Positions 17,501-26,429 of a stretch of 64,000 bases of DNA are shown here, piece by piece. Location: the NCBI GenBank assembly GCA_022797115.1, contig JAAWKB010000002.1:1-64000 (forward strand), written 5' to 3'. Source of the DNA: Oscillospiraceae bacterium. Its GTDB lineage: Bacteria > Bacillota > Clostridia > Oscillospirales > Oscillospiraceae. The stretch's first letter is position 1, and each line of letters opens with the position of its first letter. The position numbers and the translations under genes were made by a program. The notes beneath the pieces were generated by a model, which saw only the letters and a list, made by a program, of their open reading frames with translations, had not been told where the DNA came from and made no database searches.

Positions 17501-17547
17501 GATAGAGAAACGCCCATCCCGCCGGGATGGAGGAAAGGGAAGCTGCC

Positions 17548-18765
17548 ATGGCGTCATTGAAATATTGGCTCTGGCTGGCCAGCCTGCCTAAGCTGAGCCT
17601 GCATATGAAGCTTGCCCTGCTGGAACACTTTGGGGAGCCGGACCGGATCTACTACGGTGAACAGGGGGAATACTTGCTGGTGAAGGGCATGACACGCCCT
17701 ATGGCGGCGTGCCTGGAGGACAAATCCCTCCAGACCGCCGATCAAATCCTGGGCGACTGCGACCGGCTGGGGCTGCGCATCCTCACCATCCGGGACACCG
17801 AATACCCCGAGCGGCTGCAAAATATTGACGCACCGCCCCTCCTGCTCTATGTCCAGGGGCGGATGCCCCGCTTTGAGGATGAGGTTGCCATCGCCATGGT
17901 GGGCACCCGCAGGGCGTCGCCCTACGCCATCACCCAGGGTGAGCGGCTGGCCTTCCAGATGGCTGGACTGGGTGCGGTGATCGTCTCCGGCCTGGCTGCC
18001 GGAGGCGACGCAGCCGCCCACCGCGGTGCGCTGCGGGCCGGCGGTCTCACTGTTGCCGTCATTGGCGGCGGGCATGATATCATTTACCCCAGGGAGAACC
18101 GCCGCCTCTATGAAGATATTGCCATCCAGGGCGCGATCCTCTCCGAGTACCCGCCGGGAACCGAGCACATGGGCCGTCATTTCCCCATCCGCAACCGGAT
18201 CATCAGCGGCCTGAGCCTGGGCGTGCTGGTCACAGAGGCCCCGGAGCGCAGCGGCGCGCTCATCACCGCCAACCGTGCCCTGGACCAGGGCCGGGACCTG
18301 TTCATCCTGCCCGGGCAGGTGGATGACTGGCACTGCGCCGGCAGCAACCGCCTGCTGGGTGAGTGCGGCTACCCTGTGCAGGACGCATGGGACGTCCTCA
18401 GCCACTATGCCGCCAAATTCCCCAACAAAATCCGCCCGCTCCGGGCCAAGGAGCCCCAACATTTCGGCAGCGGGCGGCCTTCTGCCCGGAGGGAGGCGCC
18501 TGCCGCACCGCCGCCGCCCCCTGCCCTGCCGGTACTGGATCTGGCCGGGGACCATGGCCTGACTGACGACCAGCTGCGTATTGTCCGCGCCCTGCGGGGC
18601 GGCACGCTCCAAGTCGACGAGCTCATTGAGCTGACCCAGCTCCCCGCGCGGCGGGTCCTTTCCGCGCTGACCGTCTTAGAAATTGACCGGGTTGTGACCC
18701 AGGAGAGCGGCAAGCGGTTCTCCCTGGCCGTCACCTTGACCCCTTCGCCCCAAGCGGCGTTATAA
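17548..18765 (+). CDS. dprA: DNA processing protein DprA
   Basis: 'VAMVGTRRASPYAITQGERLAFQMAGLGAVIVSGLAAGGDAAAHRGAL', 'YPRENRRLYEDIA', 'FPIRNRIISGLS', C-terminal winged helix. Confidence 0.93.
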   Translation: MASLKYWLWLASLPKLSLHMKLALLEHFGEPDRIYYGEQGEYLLVKGMTRPMAACLEDKSLQTADQILGDCDRLGLRILTIRDTEYPERLQNIDAPPLLLYVQGRMPRFEDEVAIAMVGTRRASPYAITQGERLAFQMAGLGAVIVSGLAAGGDAAAHRGALRAGGLTVAVIGGGHDIIYPRENRRLYEDIAIQGAILSEYPPGTEHMGRHFPIRNRIISGLSLGVLVTEAPERSGALITANRALDQGRDLFILPGQVDDWHCAGSNRLLGECGYPVQDAWDVLSHYAAKFPNKIRPLRAKEPQHFGSGRPSARREAPAAPPPPPALPVLDLAGDHGLTDDQLRIVRALRGGTLQVDELIELTQLPARRVLSALTVLEIDRVVTQESGKRFSLAVTLTPSPQAAL

Positions 18766-18805
18766 CAGCGGTATATCCGAATCCGCATGATCCAGGAGGA
18801 AAACC

Positions 18806-21130
18806 ATGGCAAAAACGAGCCTCGTTATTGTAGAGTCTCCCGCCAAGGCAAAGACAATCGGGAAATATCTCGGTCCCAAGTATGAGGTGAAGGCCTGCAT
18901 GGGCCACCTGCGGGACCTGCCCAAAAGCACCCTGGGTGTAGATGTTGAAAACAACTTCGAGCCCAATTACCGCCCCATCAAGGGGAAAGAGGATATCATC
19001 AACGACCTGAAAAAGTCCGCCAAGGGCAGCGACTTCGTCTACCTCGCCACCGACCCGGACCGGGAGGGCGAGGCCATCAGCTGGCACTTGAAGGAGCTGC
19101 TCAGCCTGGACGACGAAAAGGCCCGGCGCGTCACATTCAACGAGATCACCAAGCGGGTGGTCAGCGAGTCCATCGCCGCCCCCCGGGAGATCGACCAGAG
19201 CCTGGTGGACGCCCAGCAGGCCCGCCGCATCCTGGACCGGATTGTGGGCTACCAGCTCTCCCCCCTGCTGTGGAAGAAGATCCGCCGGGGGCTGTCCGCC
19301 GGGCGGGTCCAGTCCGTGGCCACCCGGATGGTCTGCGACCGGGAGCATGAGATCTCGGATTTCAAGCCCCAGGAGTACTGGTCCCTGGACGCGCGCCTGA
19401 GCACCGACGGCACGGAGAAGAATACCTTCCTTGCCCGCTACCACGGGGAGAACGGGAAAAAGAAGGAGCTCAACTCCGCCGAAGAGGTGGAGGCGGTGGT
19501 GGAGGCGGTCAAAAACGCCGCCTTTGCGGTGAAAACCGTGAAGCGCCAGGACAAGCAGCGTTCCCCGTCCCCGCCCTTTACCACCTCCACCCTCCAGCAG
19601 GAGGCCAGCCGCAAGCTGAGCATGACCCCCCGGCGGACCATGGCCATTGCCCAGCAGCTCTATGAGGGCGTGGACATCTCCGGCGAGGGCGCCGTGGGCC
19701 TGATTACCTATATGCGTACCGACTCCCTGCGCCTGAGCGACGAGGCCCTTGCCGCCGTGCGCGGCTTCATCCAGGGCCGCTACGGCGCGGGCTACTGCCC
19801 CGGCGCGCCCCGGGTCTACAAGACCAAGGCCAGCGCCCAGGACGCCCACGAGGCCATCCGCCCCAGCGATGTAAACCTGACCCCTGAGCAGGTGAAGGGG
19901 GATTTGACGGCAGACCAGTACCGCCTCTACCGCCTGATCTGGAGCCGCTTTGTGGCCTGCCAGATGTCCAACGCCGTCTTTGACAGCGTGTCTATTGAAG
20001 CTGAGGCGGCGGGCCACGGTTTCCGCGCCTCCAGCAGCAGCCTGAAATTCTCCGGCTTTACCGCCGTCTATGAGGAGGGCAAGGACGACGACAAGGAGAA
20101 GGAGGAAAAGGAGGCCAAGCTGCCCCCCCTCACCGAGGGCCAGCCCCTGCAAAGCATGGGGTTCCAGCCCGACCAGCACTTCACCCAGCCCCCGCCCCGC
20201 TACACGGACGCCTCCCTCATCCGGGCCCTGGAGGAAAACGGCATTGGCCGCCCATCCACCTATGCCCCCACCGTCAGCACCATCCTGGACCGGGAGTACG
20301 TCATCAAGGAGGGCAAGTACCTGCGCACCACCCCCCTGGGGGAGGTTGTCAACGGCCTGATGCAGGATAAGTTCGCAGACATTGTGGACACCAGCTTCAC
20401 TGCCAATATGGAAAAGAGCCTGGACGACGTGGAGCGCGGCGGCAAGGAGTGGAGGACTCTGCTCAACGAGTTTTACGCACCCTTCAAGGCCGAGCTGGAC
20501 CAGGCGGAAAAGGACCTGGAGGGGGTGCGTTTAAAAATCCCCGCCGAGGAATCCGACGAGGTCTGCGACGTCTGCGGCAAGCAGATGGTCATTAAGAGCG
20601 GCCGCTTCGGCCGGTTCCTGGCCTGCCCCGGCTACCCGGAATGTACGTTTACCAAGCCTCTGGTTGTGGCTATGCCGGGCCGGTGCCCCAAGTGCAGCGG
20701 CAGGATTTTGAAGAAGACCTCCCGCAACGGCTACACCTACTATGGCTGCGAGCACAACAGCGACAAGGATGAGGCCGTACACTGCGACTTCATGAGCTGG
20801 GACGTGCCGGTGGCGGACGACTGCCCCGTGTGCGGCCAGACTATGTTCAAGAAGTCCGGCAAGGGCTTTAAAAAGCCCTTCTGCATTAACGAGCAGTGCG
20901 CCAATTTCACCCCCGAGGACAAACGGGGCGGCTGGCGGAAGAAGAAGAGCGCGGAGGGCGAAGCGGCGGCAGATGCCGGGAGCACGGAGGCCGCGCCGGA
21001 GAAAAAAGAGGCGAAAAAGCCCGCCAAGAAAGCGTCTTCTAAATCTGTGGCCGCTAAAAAAGCCTCCGCAGAGAAAACCACCCAGCGCAAAGCTGCTGCG
21101 AAGAAGCCTGCGAAAAAGGACGAGGGGTAG
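18806..21130 (+). CDS. topA: DNA topoisomerase I (type IA)
   Basis: 'LVIVESPAKAKTIGKYLG', 'GLITYMRTDSLRLSDEA', Cys4 zinc ribbons, Lys/Ala-rich C-terminal tail. Confidence 0.96.
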   Translation: MAKTSLVIVESPAKAKTIGKYLGPKYEVKACMGHLRDLPKSTLGVDVENNFEPNYRPIKGKEDIINDLKKSAKGSDFVYLATDPDREGEAISWHLKELLSLDDEKARRVTFNEITKRVVSESIAAPREIDQSLVDAQQARRILDRIVGYQLSPLLWKKIRRGLSAGRVQSVATRMVCDREHEISDFKPQEYWSLDARLSTDGTEKNTFLARYHGENGKKKELNSAEEVEAVVEAVKNAAFAVKTVKRQDKQRSPSPPFTTSTLQQEASRKLSMTPRRTMAIAQQLYEGVDISGEGAVGLITYMRTDSLRLSDEALAAVRGFIQGRYGAGYCPGAPRVYKTKASAQDAHEAIRPSDVNLTPEQVKGDLTADQYRLYRLIWSRFVACQMSNAVFDSVSIEAEAAGHGFRASSSSLKFSGFTAVYEEGKDDDKEKEEKEAKLPPLTEGQPLQSMGFQPDQHFTQPPPRYTDASLIRALEENGIGRPSTYAPTVSTILDREYVIKEGKYLRTTPLGEVVNGLMQDKFADIVDTSFTANMEKSLDDVERGGKEWRTLLNEFYAPFKAELDQAEKDLEGVRLKIPAEESDEVCDVCGKQMVIKSGRFGRFLACPGYPECTFTKPLVVAMPGRCPKCSGRILKKTSRNGYTYYGCEHNSDKDEAVHCDFMSWDVPVADDCPVCGQTMFKKSGKGFKKPFCINEQCANFTPEDKRGGWRKKKSAEGEAAADAGSTEAAPEKKEAKKPAKKASSKSVAAKKASAEKTTQRKAAAKKPAKKDEG

Positions 21131-21136
21131 GCAGTC

Positions 21137-21162
21137 ATTCTTTTTCTTAAAAGAAAAAGAAT
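21137..21162. terminator. AT-rich terminator-like hairpin after topA
   Basis: ATTCTTTTTCTT-AA-AAGAAAAAGAAT, 12-bp perfect stem. Confidence 0.55.
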
Positions 21163-21199
21163 CAAAAAGAATTTTAAACCGTTTAACTTGATTGCGCAG

Positions 21200-21454
21200 C
21201 TACAGCCGGGACAGCTCCATCCCCAGGGAGAGGGCGGCCTGGAACATCGCCTCCAGCTCCAGGTCGCCCTTTATCCTGCTGTCGCCGGCATAATCCGCCA
21301 GGGACTGCTGCCCCTCCGGGGGCAGCAGCCTGCGGAGCCTTTCTTCCTGCTGTTCCGTAATCCGGCACTGTTCTTCGTATTCTTCTCCAGTCAGGAATGC
21401 AGGGACACGGTTTTTTAAGGTGTATTCGTACAGAATACGGACGGTATCTAACAT
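21200..21454 (-). CDS. Small conserved hypothetical protein (about 84 aa)
   Basis: 'MLDTVRILYEYTLKNRVPAFLTGEEYEEQCRITEQQEERLRRLLPPEGQQSLADYAGDSRIKGDLELEAMFQAALSLGMELSRL'; AAGGAGG RBS; divergent from an XRE gene. Confidence 0.6.
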   Translation of the reverse strand: MLDTVRILYEYTLKNRVPAFLTGEEYEEQCRITEQQEERLRRLLPPEGQQSLADYAGDSRIKGDLELEAMFQAALSLGMELSRL

Positions 21455-21482
21455 GATAATTCCTCCTTTATGTATAATTTTA

Positions 21483-21532
21483 TTGTACCAATTGGTCCTT
21501 TTTACTATATCAGGGCCAAACGGTCCTGTCAA
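21483..21532. promoter_or_regulatory. Overlapping divergent promoters with duplicated operator
   Basis: Minus strand TTGACA-17-TATAGT (21532-21504); plus strand TTGTAC-17-TATATC (21483-21511); repeats CCAATTGGTCCT (21488-21499) and CCAAACGGTCCT (21516-21527), one in each spacer. Confidence 0.65.
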
Positions 21533-21549
21533 GATCACTGGAGAAAAAT

Positions 21550-21768
21550 ATGGCGAATTTATCTGAGAGAATGCGCACTCTACGTAAAAGCAATGGATGG
21601 AATCAAGAGAAAACCGCTCAGTTAAGCGGTATACACGTCCGATCCTATCGCCGGTACGAGCTTGGGGAGCGAGAGCCTGGGGTTATGATCCTGTGGAAAC
21701 TGGCTGACCTCTACGGGGTCTCCATCGACTACCTGGTCGGCCGGTCAGACGAGAAAGGAACACAATGA
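21550..21768 (+). CDS. XRE-family helix-turn-helix regulator
   Basis: 72 aa 'LSERMRTLRKSNGWNQEKTAQLSGIHVRSYRRYELGEREPGVMILWKLADLYGVSIDYLVGRS'. Confidence 0.9.
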   Translation: MANLSERMRTLRKSNGWNQEKTAQLSGIHVRSYRRYELGEREPGVMILWKLADLYGVSIDYLVGRSDEKGTQ

Positions 21769-23087
21769 AAGCAACTGTCATCGGCGCCGGCCTGGCCGGC
21801 AGCGAGGCTGCCTGGCAGCTGGCCAGGCGGGGCGTCGCGGTTACGCTGTGGGAGATGAAGCCCCGGAAGATGACCCCCGCCCACTCCAGCGGGCTCTTTG
21901 CCGAGCTGGTCTGCTCCAACTCCCTGCGGGGGGCCGGGCTGGAGAACGCCGTGGGCCTGCTCAAAGAGGAGCTGCGGCAGCTGGACAGCCTGATTCTCCA
22001 GGCGGCGGACGCGACGCGGGTGGAGGCGGGCGGCGCGCTGGCGGTGGACCGCCAGGGCTTTGCCGCCTTTGTCACCCAGGCGGTCCGCTCCCATCCCAAC
22101 ATCACGGTGCAGGAGGGCGAGATCACCCAGCTGCCGGAGGGCGAGGTCATTGCCGCCACCGGCCCGCTGACCAGTGACGCCCTGGCCGCCCATTTGCAGG
22201 CCCTCACCGGCGGCGAGGGCTCCGCCCTCCACTTCTTTGATGCCGCCGCGCCCCTGGTCACTTTTGAGAGCATCGACATGTCCCGCGCCTGGTTCGCCTC
22301 CCGCTACGACAAGGGGACGGCGGATTATATCAACTGCGCCCTCAGCGAGGATGAGTACCGCGCCTTCTGGCAGGAGCTGTGCGCGGCCCAGGAGGCGGAG
22401 GTACACGGCTTTGAGGACAAGCAGGTCTTTGAGGGCTGTATGCCCGTGGAGGTCATGGCCCGCCGCGGGGAGGATACCCTGCGCTACGGCCCCCTGAAGC
22501 CCCGGGGACTCCGGGACCCCTCCACAGGCCGCGAGCCCTACGCCGTGGTCCAGCTCCGCCGGGACAATGCGGAGGGCTCCATCTATAATCTGGTGGGGTT
22601 CCAGACCCATTTGAAGTTCGGTGAGCAGCGGCGGGTATTTTCCATGATTCCCGCCCTGCAAAACGCGGAGTATGTCCGCTATGGCGTCATGCACCGCAAT
22701 ACCTATCTGGACTCCCCCCGGCTGCTGAACCGGTACTACCAGCTCAAAGCGGACCCCCGCATCACCTTTGCCGGGCAGATGACCGGGGTGGAGGGCTATG
22801 TGGAATCCGCCGCATCCGGTTTCCTGGCCGCAGTGGAGCTGGCCCGGCGGCTGGCGGGACAGCCCCCCATCGATTTCCCCCGGGAAACTGCCCTGGGGGC
22901 GCTGGCCCTCTACATCTCCGATGGGACGGTGGCGGCTTTCCAGCCGATGAACATTAATTTTGGAATTATTGAGCCCCTGGGCCACCGGGTCAAGGGGAAA
23001 CGGAACAAAAACCTGGAGATCTCCAACCGTTCCCTGGCCGTCATTGGCCAGCTGCGGGACGAGGTGGTAAAGGAGGCTGTCTATTGA
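21765..23087 (+). CDS. trmFO: Methylenetetrahydrofolate-tRNA-(uracil-5-)-methyltransferase
   Basis: 'KATVIGAGLAGSEAAWQLARRGVAVTLWEMKPRKMTPAHSSGLFAELVCSNSLRG', 'FAGQMTGVEGYVESAASG'. Confidence 0.96.
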   Translation: MKATVIGAGLAGSEAAWQLARRGVAVTLWEMKPRKMTPAHSSGLFAELVCSNSLRGAGLENAVGLLKEELRQLDSLILQAADATRVEAGGALAVDRQGFAAFVTQAVRSHPNITVQEGEITQLPEGEVIAATGPLTSDALAAHLQALTGGEGSALHFFDAAAPLVTFESIDMSRAWFASRYDKGTADYINCALSEDEYRAFWQELCAAQEAEVHGFEDKQVFEGCMPVEVMARRGEDTLRYGPLKPRGLRDPSTGREPYAVVQLRRDNAEGSIYNLVGFQTHLKFGEQRRVFSMIPALQNAEYVRYGVMHRNTYLDSPRLLNRYYQLKADPRITFAGQMTGVEGYVESAASGFLAAVELARRLAGQPPIDFPRETALGALALYISDGTVAAFQPMNINFGIIEPLGHRVKGKRNKNLEISNRSLAVIGQLRDEVVKEAVY

Positions 23088-24100
23088 GGATTATTATTGA
23101 CGCCATGGGCGGGGACAACGCCCCTCTGGAGATTGTCCGGGGCGCGCTGAACGCCGCCAAGGCCCGTCCGGGCCTGGAAATTACCCTGGTAGGGCGGGAG
23201 GCTGAGGTCCGGCGTGCAGCTGACCAGTGCGGCGGCCTGCCCCAAGGCGTGTCCATTGTCAACGCCACCGAGGTGATCGACATGCACGACGACCCCGCCA
23301 CCGCCTTCAAGGTCAAGAAGGATTCCTCCATGACCGTCGGGCTGAACCTGCTCAAGGCGGGCGAGGGCGACGCCTTTGTCTCCGCCGGCAGCACCGGTGC
23401 GCTCCTGTCCGCCGGCACCCTGCTGGTCAAGCGGGTGCGCGGCATCCGCCGGGCCGCCATGGCCCCCCTGGTCCCCACCGCCGGGAAGGGGGTTGTCCTG
23501 GTGGACTGCGGCGCAAACGCCGAGTGTACGGCGGAATACCTGATCCAGTTTGCCTATCTGGGCAGCTTCTACGCCGCCAAGGCCCTGGGGATGGAGCGGC
23601 CCCGGGTGGGCCTGCTGAACATCGGCGCAGAGGATTCCAAGGGCGACAGCCTGCGCCGGGAGGCATATCAGGCCCTCACAGAGGCCGGCGAGGCGGGGCA
23701 CTTGCATTTTATTGGCAACATTGAGGCCAAGGAGGCCGTCAAGGGCGGCTGCGATGTGGTGGTGGCCGACGGCTTCTCCGGCAACGTCATGCTGAAAACC
23801 ATCGAGGGGACCGCCTCCTTCTTGGGCAGCGAGCTGAAGGGGATGTTCAAAAAGAGCCCCTTCACCATGCTGGCGGCTCTGCTGGTGAAGGGGGGGCTCG
23901 CCGCCTTCAAGGAGCGGCTGAACCCGGACACCATCGGCGGCACGCCCCTTCTGGGGCTTCAGAAGCCGGTCATCAAGGCCCACGGCTCCAGCGGGGCCAG
24001 GGCGATTGAAAACGCGGTCTATCAGGCTGCGGCAGCTGCCAAAGCGGACCTGTCCGGGGAGATTGCAGCCCATATGGAGTTGATGAAAACAGGCCGCTGA
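23084..24100 (+). CDS. plsX: Phosphate acyltransferase PlsX
   Basis: 'RIIIDAMGGDNAPLEIVRGAL', 'SAGSTGALLSAGTLLVKRVRGI', 'VVVADGFSGNVMLKTIEGT'; TTG start overlapping trmFO. Confidence 0.95.
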   Translation: MRIIIDAMGGDNAPLEIVRGALNAAKARPGLEITLVGREAEVRRAADQCGGLPQGVSIVNATEVIDMHDDPATAFKVKKDSSMTVGLNLLKAGEGDAFVSAGSTGALLSAGTLLVKRVRGIRRAAMAPLVPTAGKGVVLVDCGANAECTAEYLIQFAYLGSFYAAKALGMERPRVGLLNIGAEDSKGDSLRREAYQALTEAGEAGHLHFIGNIEAKEAVKGGCDVVVADGFSGNVMLKTIEGTASFLGSELKGMFKKSPFTMLAALLVKGGLAAFKERLNPDTIGGTPLLGLQKPVIKAHGSSGARAIENAVYQAAAAAKADLSGEIAAHMELMKTGR

Positions 24101-24204
24101 AAAAGAGTGAAGAAATCTGTCACAGCCTATTGACAGGCCGGGCGAAAAGTTTTATCATTCCAATGAACCCCCCAGCAATTCCCTGGGAAAGGAGGAAGAG
24201 GTAC

Positions 24205-24447
24205 ATGCAGGATATTTTTGAGCGGATGCAGCAGATCATTGCCGACCAGTTCTCTGTCGACCCGGACGAGATCAGTACAGAGACATCCTTTGAGGCAGAT
24301 CTGGGCGCCGATTCCGTTGATCTGGTGGAGCTGGTCATGAGCATGGAAGAAGAGTTTGACATCGGCGAGGTCGGTGAGGAGGAGCTTTCCGCCCTGTCTA
24401 CTGTGGGCGATTGTGTCAACTTTCTGACAAATAAGCTGGAGAACTGA
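24205..24447 (+). CDS. acpP: Acyl carrier protein
   Basis: 'FEADLGADSVDLVELVMSMEEEFDI' (phosphopantetheine DSVDLVE site); ATG at 24205. Confidence 0.95.
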   Translation: MQDIFERMQQIIADQFSVDPDEISTETSFEADLGADSVDLVELVMSMEEEFDIGEVGEEELSALSTVGDCVNFLTNKLEN

Positions 24448-24527
24448 TGTATGTAAGGAGAGCCTCGTCATAAGGGCTGTTGCGCCCGGCAGGCGGGGCT
24501 CTCCCGTTCCAGAAGGAGGGATCAGAC

Positions 24528-25205
24528 ATGGAATCTCTGGAGCGGAAGCTGCGCTACTCGTTCCATGACCGGGAGCTGTTGAGCGAGGCCCTGAACCACA
24601 GCTCCTATGCCAACGAGCACCGGAGCGGATTGTCCAGCAATGAACGCCTGGAGTTTTTGGGCGACAGCGTACTGGGCTTTGTGGCCGCAGAGTTCCTGTT
24701 TAAACGCTATGGCGACCTGCCGGAGGGGGATTTGACCCGGATGCGGGCGTCCCTGGTCTGTGAGCAGAGCCTGTATAGCGTGGCCAAGGAGCTGGAGCTG
24801 GGCCGGTACCTGAAGCTGGGCCGCGGCGAGGAGGCCGGCGGGGGCCGGGAGCGGCAGTCTATCCTGGCCGACGCGGTGGAGGCGGTATTTGCCGCCGTGT
24901 ATCTGGACGGCGGGATCGGCCAGGCCCAGGCGCTGATCGACCGGGTCCTGCTCAGCCAGTCCCCCGACACCGAGGAGCGCAGGGACTATAAGACAACCTT
25001 GCAGGAGGTGGTCCAGCGCAGGAGCGGGCAGGTGCTGACCTACCGTATGGTGTCCCAGAGCGGGCCGGACCACAACAAGACCTTCCTGTTCGAGGTCAGC
25101 CTCAATGGCGAGGCCATCGGGCGCGGGGAGGGCCACAGCAAAAAAGAGGCCGAGCAGGCCGCCGCACGGGATGCCCTGGCGGACATGCCGGACACGTTCC
25201 TATGA
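24528..25205 (+). CDS. rnc: Ribonuclease III
   Basis: 'NERLEFLGDSVLGFVAAEFLF' signature plus C-terminal dsRBD 'GEAIGRGEGHSKKEAEQAAARDAL'; ATG at 24528. Confidence 0.96.
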   Translation: MESLERKLRYSFHDRELLSEALNHSSYANEHRSGLSSNERLEFLGDSVLGFVAAEFLFKRYGDLPEGDLTRMRASLVCEQSLYSVAKELELGRYLKLGRGEEAGGGRERQSILADAVEAVFAAVYLDGGIGQAQALIDRVLLSQSPDTEERRDYKTTLQEVVQRRSGQVLTYRMVSQSGPDHNKTFLFEVSLNGEAIGRGEGHSKKEAEQAAARDALADMPDTFL

Positions 25206-25258
25206 AAGAGGGCTGCGCCCCCGCTTACCGTACGCCGGTAACGGTGCGCGCATATCCC

Positions 25259-25318
25259 CTGTCATTCTGAACGGAGTGTAGGATCACGGTTGATCCTCCG
25301 CTGCGTCCAGGATGACAG
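25259..25318. repeat. Intergenic palindromic repeat (CTGTCATTCTGA... type)
   Basis: CTGTCATTCTGAACGGAGTGTAGGATCA-CGGT-TGATCCTCCGCTGCGTCCAGGATGACAG, 28-nt imperfect arms. Confidence 0.75.
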
Positions 25319-25549
25319 TTTTCTTTTCCATTAAGGTTTCAAAAAACTATGGAAAAGCGCAAAGGGTTATGCTATGATAGAGGGCGAAACTTTGGACCTG
25401 TGTCCATAACCGGGGACGCTGGCTGGGCGGGGAGTTTTCCTGCTGGACAAGGAAACTTTCCGCAGGCGCCTGACGCAGTATGCGGGAAGAGGCCGCTCAG
25501 GCGGCGTGCATCGGTGAAGGATACAGATTCTTTATAAGGAGGCTGCGCC

Positions 25550-26416
25550 GTGACACTGTTCAATGCTTTGATTTTAGGTATCATCCAAGGTGTGGCAGAA
25601 TTCCTGCCCATCTCCAGCTCCGGCCATTTGTCCATTGCCCAAAACCTTCTGAACCTGGGCGTAGAGGGGACTGACGACGTGTTTTTTGACGTCCTGCTCC
25701 ATCTGGGGACCCTGGCGGCAGTGTTCGCCGCCTACTGGACCGATATCCAGGAGATGGTGCTGGAGTTCTTCCGCACAATCGGCGATGTGGCGAGGGGGCG
25801 CACCCCGGGGAAGATCCCACCGGCCCGGCGGCTGATCCTGCTGATCGTGGTGGGCACCCTGCCCCTGTTCCTGATCCTGCCCATCAAGGACGTGGTAGAG
25901 GGCCTGTATGCCAACACCTTCTTTGTGGGCGGCGCGCTGCTGGTGACGGGCTTGCTGCTCTATCTCTGCGACCAGGTCCGCAAGGGGCGCAAGAATGAAC
26001 GCACCGCCACCCTGGCCGATGTGCTGGTGGTGGGCGCAGGCCAGGCGATTGCCACCTGCCCGGGCATCTCCCGCTCCGGCATGACCATCTGCATGGGCTG
26101 TTTTCGGGGGATGGAGCGGCGGTTTGCCGTCCGCTTTGCCTTCCTGCTGTCCATCCCTGCCGTGCTGGGGGCCAATATCCTGCAAATTTTTGACGTGGTG
26201 GAGACCGGGGTGAACTGGTCCCTGCTGCCGGCATACCTCCTGGGCGTAGCGGCGGCTGGCCTGTCCGGCTACCTCTCCATCCGTCTGGTGCGGATGGTGG
26301 CGGACAAGGGGAGATTCGGCGCGTTTGCCTACTACTGCTGGGCCGCCGGGGCTGTCACTGTGGTATTGAGCCTGCTGAAGGTGCTGAACCTGCTGCCCTG
26401 GCTCAAGGCGGCCTGA
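25550..26416 (+). CDS. uppP: Undecaprenyl-diphosphatase
   Basis: 'ALILGIIQGVAEFLPISSSGHLSIAQNLL', 'GAGQAIATCPGISRSGMTI'; GTG start. Confidence 0.95.
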   Translation: MTLFNALILGIIQGVAEFLPISSSGHLSIAQNLLNLGVEGTDDVFFDVLLHLGTLAAVFAAYWTDIQEMVLEFFRTIGDVARGRTPGKIPPARRLILLIVVGTLPLFLILPIKDVVEGLYANTFFVGGALLVTGLLLYLCDQVRKGRKNERTATLADVLVVGAGQAIATCPGISRSGMTICMGCFRGMERRFAVRFAFLLSIPAVLGANILQIFDVVETGVNWSLLPAYLLGVAAAGLSGYLSIRLVRMVADKGRFGAFAYYCWAAGAVTVVLSLLKVLNLLPWLKAA

Positions 26417-26429
26417 TCGGGGGGATACT

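Noticed and set aside
20990-21130. Lys/Ala-rich tail of TopA as a separate or unusual domain
   Set aside because: Basic C-terminal tails are known in many bacterial topoisomerase I proteins.
25349-25537. 62-aa ORF upstream of uppP as a real gene
   Set aside because: No RBS-supported or motif-supported product; more consistent with a structured untranslated leader.
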